DNA of 42,422 nucleotides, from contig NZ_LN776181.1 of NCBI RefSeq assembly GCF_000827595.2, forward strand, positions 1-42,422, written 5' to 3'. Under the pieces are notes generated by a model. It made no database searches and was not told the origin of the DNA. It saw only the letters and a program-made list of their open reading frames with translations. Made by a program: the position numbers and the translations under genes. Of the stretch, positions 36,710-42,422 are shown piece by piece. Origin of the DNA: Necropsobacter massiliensis (lineage in GTDB: Bacteria > Pseudomonadota > Gammaproteobacteria > Enterobacterales > Pasteurellaceae). Each line of letters opens with the position of its first letter. Within the stretch, counting starts at the first letter, position 1.

Positions 36710-37642
36710 ATGACGACAAAAAACACGCTGAAAATCGCCACCCGACAAAGCCCGCTCGCCCTATGGCAGGCGAATTATATCAAGGATCGCCTGCTGGATT
36801 TATATCCTACGTTACAAGTGGAATTACTTCCGCTAGTGACCAAAGGCGACGTGATTTTAGACACGCCACTGGCGAAAATCGGTGGCAAAGGACTGTTCGT
36901 AAAAGAACTGGAAAACGCCTTGCTTAACGGCAGTGCAGATATCGCCGTACACTCAATGAAAGATGTCCCGATGCAATTTCCCGCCGGTTTAGGATTAAGT
37001 GTCATCTGTCAACGTGAAGACCCGCGCGACGCGTTTGTCTCCAATAACTACCGCAATCTGACCGAATTGCCCACTGGCGCAACGGTCGGAACCTCCAGTC
37101 TGCGCCGTCAATGCCAATTGAAACAGCGTCGCCCGGATCTGAACATTCGCTCCTTGCGCGGCAATGTGGGCACACGCCTGAGCAAATTGGACAACGGTGA
37201 ATACGACGGCATAATCCTTGCCGCCGCCGGTTTAATTCGGTTAGGTTTATCTGAACGCATCGCTTCGTTTATCGAACCGGAAATCTCCCTGCCCGCCGCC
37301 GGACAAGGCGCAGTTGGTATCGAATGCCGGACTGAGGACAGTCGAGTACAACAATTGCTGGCGCCGCTGGCTGATCAAGCGACAACTTATTGTGTAACAG
37401 CGGAACGCGCCATGAATAATCACCTACAGGGCGGCTGTCAAGTACCTATCGGCGGCTATGCCGTCTTGCAACAAGGCGAAATCTATCTGCGCGCATTAGT
37501 CGGCGATCTGAACGGCACGGAGATCATCCGCGCAGAAGGCAAAAGTGCGGTGCAAAATGCGGAAGAATTGGGCATTGAGATCGCCGAACAACTATTACAT
37601 CAAGGGGCGGATCGGATTTTACGCTCGATTTATCAGGACTGA
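36710..37642 (+). CDS. hemC: Porphobilinogen deaminase (hydroxymethylbilane synthase)
   Basis: Links four porphobilinogens into hydroxymethylbilane in haem synthesis. The 310-residue protein begins [18 protein letters not shown] and has the active-site HSMKDVP with its aspartate and the cofactor loop [16 protein letters not shown], whose cysteine binds the dipyrromethane cofactor. First gene of hemCDXY; hemD starts 15 bases later. Confidence 0.97.
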   Translation: MTTKNTLKIATRQSPLALWQANYIKDRLLDLYPTLQVELLPLVTKGDVILDTPLAKIGGKGLFVKELENALLNGSADIAVHSMKDVPMQFPAGLGLSVICQREDPRDAFVSNNYRNLTELPTGATVGTSSLRRQCQLKQRRPDLNIRSLRGNVGTRLSKLDNGEYDGIILAAAGLIRLGLSERIASFIEPEISLPAAGQGAVGIECRTEDSRVQQLLAPLADQATTYCVTAERAMNNHLQGGCQVPIGGYAVLQQGEIYLRALVGDLNGTEIIRAEGKSAVQNAEELGIEIAEQLLHQGADRILRSIYQD

Positions 37643-37657
37643 TTCGGAGGAAACTTC

Positions 37658-38404
37658 ATGGCGGTGCTCATTACGCGCCCCGACGAACGGGGCGGACAAC
37701 TGACCGAGATGCTGAATAAAGCCGGTATCGCGGCTATTCACTTGCCGCTGTTTGCCATTGAGCCAGGTACCGAGTTGAACGATTTGCCGAATAAAGTCAA
37801 TCAATTAAAAAGCGGCGATTATGTTTTTGCGGTGTCCAAACATGCCGTGGATTACGCCGCTACAACCTTAAAGCATACCGGATTTCATTGGCGCAATGAT
37901 TTACATTATTTTACCGTCGGTCAGCGAACCGCCGCATACTTTGCCGGTCAAAGCGAACAGTGCGTCACTTACCCTTTTCGGCAGGAAAACAGTGAAGGCC
38001 TACTAACGCTGCCAGCGATGCAAGAATTGCACGCCAAAACTATCCTGATTTTACGCGGTAACGGCGGGCGGGAATTTTTCGCAGAGCAAGCCGACGCGCG
38101 CGGTGCCGAAGTGATATACGTGGAATGTTACCGGCGTATTCCCATTATTTACAATAATGCGGAGCAAACCAGCCTGTGCAAACGCGCCGGCGTCGATACC
38201 ATCGTCGCCACCAGTATGGAGATTTTAACCGCACTGATGGATTTTGTGCCCGAAAACGAACATAATTGGTTGACCGGCTGCCGGCTGATTACGGTCAGCC
38301 GAAGAATCGGTCGATTCGCCGAACAGTCCGGCTGGCAAAATGTGATCATCGCGCCGCGGGCGGATAATCAGACGTTACTACATACTTTATTGCAATCAAA
38401 TTAA
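37658..38404 (+). CDS. hemD: Uroporphyrinogen-III synthase
   Basis: Cyclises hydroxymethylbilane with inversion of ring D. The 248-residue protein shows the two-lobed HemD pattern, starting AVLITRPDERGGQLTEML, with ILRGNGGREFFAEQ near 130 and a late TVSRRIGRFAEQSGW. The family is poorly conserved, but position between hemC and hemX confirms the call. A GGAGGAA site precedes the ATG. Confidence 0.95.
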   Translation: MAVLITRPDERGGQLTEMLNKAGIAAIHLPLFAIEPGTELNDLPNKVNQLKSGDYVFAVSKHAVDYAATTLKHTGFHWRNDLHYFTVGQRTAAYFAGQSEQCVTYPFRQENSEGLLTLPAMQELHAKTILILRGNGGREFFAEQADARGAEVIYVECYRRIPIIYNNAEQTSLCKRAGVDTIVATSMEILTALMDFVPENEHNWLTGCRLITVSRRIGRFAEQSGWQNVIIAPRADNQTLLHTLLQSN

Positions 38405-38441
38405 TTGCATTTCATTTTCAATAATCATTAAGGAATAGGAT

Positions 38442-39836
38442 ATGGCTGAAAATAACGCAACAACTTCTGAGAACAATGAAGTCACGAAAACTCAGACCGC
38501 CGGTACGAATAACGAACCCCATACGCAAGCGGGTAAACAAAACGGTGAACCGAAAGCAGAGATGGCGCATGCCACAAAAGCCGAAATAAACGCGGAAAAA
38601 GCCGGTAACGCGCCGGCGAACCGCAATAACGACACCGTTGTGGTGAAAAAAGGCGGTGCCGGTTTAGCGCTGCTGGCAATCCTGATTGCCTTAGGTTTGG
38701 GCGGTGCCGGATATTATTTCGGTCAGCAACAAGTCACAGAATTTCAGCAAAAACTGACCGCACTTGAAAAGGAAGTGGATGCCAAAACGCCCGCCTCCGC
38801 TCTCGCCACACAGGATGTCGCTGAATTTGAGCAACAGCGCGCCCAACTTGCCAAACTAACCGATTCCGCCCAATCCACGGACGCCAAACTTGCTCAGCTG
38901 GAAAAAGAACTGTCCATCAAAGAACAGGCGATCGGGGCGCTGCAAACCCAGATTAATCGGCTGAATTCAGAAACCAAAGCGGAACAGCCGAACGACTGGT
39001 TGCTGTCGGAAGCGGATTTTCTGCTGAACAATGCGTTGAGAAAACTGGTGTTGGACAATGATGTGGATACCACCGTTTCCCTATTGAAAGTCGCCGACGA
39101 AACGCTGGAGAAAGTCTCTGATCCGCATGTTATGACGGTTCGCACCGCAATTAATAATGATCTGAAGCAATTGTTATCATTAAACAATGTGGATCAAAAC
39201 ACTATCATGCAACGCTTATCCCAGCTGGCAAATAGCGTAGATGAACTGACGGTGCTGAACATCAATTTTGACGATCCGAACGGCAACGACGGGCAACTCA
39301 GCGATTCTTGGGCGGACTGGAAAGAAAATGCGGAAAAAAGTGCCGCCTCGTTCCTCAACCACTTTATTCGCATCACACCACGAAATACCGAGGCAAAAGC
39401 GCTGCTTGCGCCAAATCAGGATATTTATTTGCGTGAAAACATCCGTCTACGCTTACAACTGGCAATTATGGCCGTGCCGCGTCAGCAAAACGGACTGTAC
39501 AAACAATCCCTGGAAACTGTTGCGTCTTGGGTCAGAAGCTATTTTGACACCAATACTGAAATTGCACAAAATTTCCTGAAAGAAATCGACGAGCTGGCGG
39601 AGCAATCTATTTATGTGGATGTCCCGAACCAGCTGAGCAGCCTCAATGTGCTGGATAAACTGCTGAACAAACAGCCGCAGGAAATCCAAAAAATCGAAAT
39701 TTCGGCGGATAAAGCGCTTACCGAGCAGGATGCCGCCGCGGCAAAAGACGGAAAAGAGGAAAACGCTACAACACCAAATGACGCCGACACTGCACCGGAA
39801 ACTCCGGCAGCGCCTGAAGAAAACACACAACAGTAG
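38442..39836 (+). CDS. hemX: HemX, membrane-anchored protein of the hemCDXY operon
   Basis: A 464-residue inner-membrane protein with a polar, Ala/Glu/Lys/Asn-rich N-terminus (1-65), one transmembrane helix at about 73-90 (LALLAILIALGLGGAGYYFG) and a periplasmic coiled coil (about 95-180), followed by a helical domain and an acidic tail. It was once annotated as uroporphyrin-III C-methyltransferase, but it lacks that enzyme's SAM fold; its role is not settled. Operon position supports the name. Confidence 0.9.
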   Translation: MAENNATTSENNEVTKTQTAGTNNEPHTQAGKQNGEPKAEMAHATKAEINAEKAGNAPANRNNDTVVVKKGGAGLALLAILIALGLGGAGYYFGQQQVTEFQQKLTALEKEVDAKTPASALATQDVAEFEQQRAQLAKLTDSAQSTDAKLAQLEKELSIKEQAIGALQTQINRLNSETKAEQPNDWLLSEADFLLNNALRKLVLDNDVDTTVSLLKVADETLEKVSDPHVMTVRTAINNDLKQLLSLNNVDQNTIMQRLSQLANSVDELTVLNINFDDPNGNDGQLSDSWADWKENAEKSAASFLNHFIRITPRNTEAKALLAPNQDIYLRENIRLRLQLAIMAVPRQQNGLYKQSLETVASWVRSYFDTNTEIAQNFLKEIDELAEQSIYVDVPNQLSSLNVLDKLLNKQPQEIQKIEISADKALTEQDAAAAKDGKEENATTPNDADTAPETPAAPEENTQQ

Positions 39837-39851
39837 AGGAAATAGCATCCT

Positions 39852-41129
39852 ATGTTCAGAACACTATTTTTAATGCTGGTGTTGCTTGCCGGCTTAATTG
39901 CAGGACCTTATTTATCGGGCAAACAGGGTTATGTGCTGATCGAAACGGCATCCTATAACATCGAAATGTCCATCACCACGCTGGTCGTCTTTTTCGTCCT
40001 TGCCATGGCGCTAATTTACGCGATCGAATGGATTATCACCCGCTTCTTCCGTTTAAGCAGCGACACTTACGGCTGGTTCTCGCGGCGAAAACGAGTCAAA
40101 GCGCAAAAACAGACCCTTGAAGGTCTGATGCGCATGAATGAAGGCGATTATTCCAAAGCGGAAAAATTGATTGGTAAAAACGCCAAACATTCCGATGAGC
40201 CGGTGCTAAACTTTATTAAAGCTGCCGAAGCGGCGCAACAGCGTGGTGACGAATTCAGCGCCAACGGTTATCTTATTCAGGCGACGGAACTTGCCGGCAC
40301 CGATAATTTGGTGGTGGAAATCGCCCGAACTCGTATTTTATTGCAACAGAACAAACTGCCTGCTGCACGTAGCTCAATTGACAGTCTGTTAGTCATGACT
40401 CACCGCAATAAAGAAGTATTGAAATTAGCGGTCGAAATTTATCTGAAATCCAATGCGTTTCAAGCACTTGACAACATTTTAGATCAGATTAAGAACGCTG
40501 ATCTGTATTCTGCCGCCGATTTTGCCGTATTACAGCATCGGGTGGAAGACGGCTTGATGGATGAAAAAATGAACGAAGAAGGCGTTGACGGACTGCTGGC
40601 GTGGTGGGAAGCGCAACCGCGTAAACGTCGCAATGATCTGTATGTGAAAGTTGGTTTAGTCCGTCGCTTGATCGACTGTAACGATCATGAAAGCGCGTAT
40701 GAATTGGCGCTCGACGCATTCAAGAAATCGGAAGGCTCGCCTACGCTGAACCAAGAACTGTGCCGTCAAATTGCTCGCCTACAACCGACAGATAACAGCA
40801 AGCTGCTTAAACTGGTGGAAAAACGGGCACAGCAAGCCGATGAAGAGCAATGCTGCTGCATTAACCGCGCCTTAGGTTATTTGCATGTTCGCAACGGCGA
40901 TTTCGTCAAAGCCGCGGACGCATTCAAAAAAGTAATTGCCTGTGAGGCTCACCTTGAACCGAATGATATCACCATGGCGGCTTACGTCTTTGAGCAACAG
41001 GGCGACACCGATCTAGCGCGCAAAGTGCGCGAAGACAGCTTAAAATCGGCAATGGACATCAAAACCCCGCCCGTCGAGGATAAGCTAAAAACAGAAGAAA
41101 AACCGACCGCACTTTTAACACAGAAATAA
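39852..41129 (+). CDS. hemY: HemY, TPR-repeat inner membrane protein
   Basis: A 425-residue protein with two N-terminal transmembrane helices (about 2-22 and 43-62) and a cytoplasmic TPR-like helical repeat region (about 90-400) including the HemY_N part. In proteobacteria this HemY is of uncertain function and is not the oxygen-dependent protoporphyrinogen oxidase of the same name in Gram-positive bacteria. Last gene of the operon; an uptake signal (41106) overlaps its last codons. Confidence 0.93.
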   Translation: MFRTLFLMLVLLAGLIAGPYLSGKQGYVLIETASYNIEMSITTLVVFFVLAMALIYAIEWIITRFFRLSSDTYGWFSRRKRVKAQKQTLEGLMRMNEGDYSKAEKLIGKNAKHSDEPVLNFIKAAEAAQQRGDEFSANGYLIQATELAGTDNLVVEIARTRILLQQNKLPAARSSIDSLLVMTHRNKEVLKLAVEIYLKSNAFQALDNILDQIKNADLYSAADFAVLQHRVEDGLMDEKMNEEGVDGLLAWWEAQPRKRRNDLYVKVGLVRRLIDCNDHESAYELALDAFKKSEGSPTLNQELCRQIARLQPTDNSKLLKLVEKRAQQADEEQCCCINRALGYLHVRNGDFVKAADAFKKVIACEAHLEPNDITMAAYVFEQQGDTDLARKVREDSLKSAMDIKTPPVEDKLKTEEKPTALLTQK

Positions 41130-41705
41130 CCGGTCTCTAATCATAAACAATATCATTCACCTGCACCTTGGCCTGCGCAAAACAGTCCAAGGTTGTAGGA
41201 TTTCATGCTGAATATATTCCTTTCCAATTGTTTCCTTACAGATTCTCAAATCAATAAACACAAACTCTAAACCGCCTTTCAACCACTTTCGTTAACATAA
41301 AAAACCTTGACACAAGATAATCATTCCACCTCGTTTTGCCAAAATAACGACTCCGCCAAATGGAATAATAGCCTGAATCAGATAGCTGAATCATGAAAGC
41401 ATAAAATAAAAATAATAAAAACAGAATATATATCTATATAAATGATAAAAAGTAGATAAAATAACTAAATTATTAGCCATAAACCAGCATAAAAGAATAA
41501 ATTTTATACTAAAACTTATTTTATATAAAAAACAAAATCAGATCAGACCACTTTTAACACATTGATTTTATTTAATATAACCATTGCTAAACATCTTATC
41601 CCTGCCACAAATATTGAAACTTATTTTTCTAAACATAAAATGCGCGCACTGCATATGCCATATATGCATAACAACAATAAAACTTATAACTTTCTGGAGA
41701 CAGGT
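41130..41705. other. AT-rich intergenic spacer, 576 bases, no gene recognised
   Basis: No convincing ORF or RNA gene is seen. An inverted repeat ACCTTGG/CCAAGGT (41165-41171 and 41187-41193, 15-base loop) near hemY may be a weak terminator, without a T tract. From about 41390 to 41540 the sequence is very AT-rich with runs of A and TA steps. An inverted repeat TGCATAT/ATATGCA (41650-41656 and 41662-41668) lies 38 bases upstream of the next ATG. Base composition differs sharply from the hem genes. Confidence 0.6.
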
Positions 41706-42422
41706 ATGAAAAAATTAACCACAAATAAAACCTTGGCGCTTGCCTTACTGATCAGTCTGACATCAAGTTATGCGGTAGCAGATGTGCTCGATGATCTGGA
41801 TAAGGATGAGATCGAGCAGATTGAACAAAATACAAAATCAATTGAACAAAATACAAAATCAATTGAACAAAATACAAAATCAATTGAACAAAGTAAAAAA
41901 GATATTGAAGCATTAAAAAAACAGACTACAACGAATCAAAGCCAGGTTGACTATTTTGGTAAGAGACTACGGAGTCTAGAGTTAACAGAACAAAAAAACA
42001 GAGAAAATATCAACAAAGCTAAAGACGCGGCAGATACAGCAAAAGATATGGCGCAGAAAAATGCTCAGCAAATTACGGATGTAGCTAATAAAAATAAAAG
42101 CATTGAAGAAGCGTTAGATCAACATCGCGATAAAATTGATTCGTTAAACAAAAGCCGTGCACAACACGATAGAGATATCATCAAAAATAAAGAATCCATT
42201 GAACAATTACAAAAATCACTTGAAGACAACGACAATATAAATAAAAACTTACAAGATGCCACAAAAAAATATCAAGAGCAGCTTGACGCACATCAAGGAG
42301 ATATTAAAGCATTAAATTACATCACTCAAAACAATGAGATTAAAATAAGCTCGAACAAAGCCCATATTGAAAAAAATAAAGCTGATATCGCCACAAACAA
42401 AGCTGGTATTGCGCAGAATAAA
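41706..42422 (+). CDS. Secreted heptad-repeat coiled-coil protein, probable trimeric autotransporter adhesin (3' end beyond window)
   Basis: An open frame from ATG 41706 (RBS CTGGAGA) to the last base, 239 codons, no stop; the gene continues outside. Residues 1-25 are a Sec signal peptide (TLALALLISLTSSYAVA, then DVLDD). From about 36 on the chain is rich in N, K, Q, E, I with almost no aromatic residues or glycine and repeats the seven-residue pattern IEQNTKS three times (39-59). Later segments (NKADIATNKAGIAQNK) are typical of the stalks of trimeric autotransporters such as the ApiA/UspA class. The YadA-like anchor that would prove this is outside the window. Composition is AT-rich, unlike its neighbours. 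Confidence 0.75.
   Translation, partial: MKKLTTNKTLALALLISLTSSYAVADVLDDLDKDEIEQIEQNTKSIEQNTKSIEQNTKSIEQSKKDIEALKKQTTTNQSQVDYFGKRLRSLELTEQKNRENINKAKDAADTAKDMAQKNAQQITDVANKNKSIEEALDQHRDKIDSLNKSRAQHDRDIIKNKESIEQLQKSLEDNDNINKNLQDATKKYQEQLDAHQGDIKALNYITQNNEIKISSNKAHIEKNKADIATNKAGIAQNK
41820..41892 (+). repeat. Three perfect 21-base tandem repeats plus a partial fourth, in frame
   Basis: The unit ATTGAACAAAATACAAAATC plus A occurs at 41820-41840, 41841-41861 and 41862-41882, and its first ten bases recur to 41892. Each unit encodes one heptad (IEQNTKS). Because 21 is a multiple of three, gain or loss of units changes stalk length without shifting frame. Confidence 0.95.

Noticed and set aside
36507-36713. 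68-codon ORF upstream of hemC
   Set aside because: It overlaps the likely hemC promoter and start, has no good ribosome binding site and resembles no family I know.
41820-41892. Short tandem repeats as a possible CRISPR array
   Set aside because: Units are directly adjacent without spacers and lie in frame inside a coding sequence. No cas genes are present.

Overview
The window is a chromosomal segment from a Pasteurellaceae species. The clearest sign is the nine-base DNA uptake signal AAGTGCGGT (Hin type), of which I count about 33 exact copies on both strands. Gene content and order also fit: hybrid peroxiredoxin-glutaredoxin beside oxyR, oxyR-fabR, fkpA/slyX next to yheO-tusDCB, cyaA divergent from hemCDXY, and metNIQ. 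The Hin-type signal points to the Haemophilus / Aggregatibacter / Pasteurella side of the family rather than the Actinobacillus pleuropneumoniae side; I cannot name the species.

Layout. 1-450: the 5' end of a 16S rRNA gene leaving the window leftwards, with leader, boxA and a strong promoter. 455-3770: gmhB (LPS heptose phosphatase) and the methionine importer metNIQ behind a MetJ-type operator. 3905-6709: yheO-tusDCB (tRNA 2-thiouridine sulfur relay), fkpA and slyX. 6770-9146: hybrid peroxiredoxin-glutaredoxin divergent from oxyR, then fabR. 9212-16748: a sugar island with two arms. The leftward arm is deoC, a DeoR/DeoQ-type repressor, fucR, fucU and fucO. The rightward arm is deoK-deoP-deoX. 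Together they encode 2-deoxyribose uptake, phosphorylation and aldol cleavage. The fuc part keeps a regulator, a mutarotase and a lactaldehyde reductase but lacks fucose isomerase, kinase, aldolase and permease here. 16863-19899: hldD, waaF and waaC for inner-core LPS heptose. 19909-20428: a HEPN/MNT toxin-antitoxin pair whose HEPN partner has lost its middle. 20457-25814: ytfE, murQ-anmK (anhydro-MurNAc recycling), glmU and mscS. 25945-33206: ppx, tamB and tamA. 33340-41129: cyaA-narP on one strand, hemC-hemD-hemX-hemY on the other. 41130-42422: an AT-rich spacer and the start of a signal-peptide-bearing, heptad-repeat coiled-coil surface protein that runs off the window.

How the genes fit together. 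Most of the window is housekeeping: envelope (heptose, glmU, murQ/anmK, tamAB), redox and nitrosative stress (oxyR, the hybrid peroxiredoxin, ytfE), haem synthesis, cAMP and nitrate signalling. The accessory content is the deoxyribose/fuc island, the eroded HEPN/MNT locus and the right-edge adhesin-like gene. The most interesting hypothesis is that FucU (sugar mutarotase) and FucO (aldehyde reductase) now serve deoxyribose catabolism, because deoC, deoR, fucR, fucU and fucO all read in one direction with no obvious terminator between deoR and fucR, and DeoC releases acetaldehyde.
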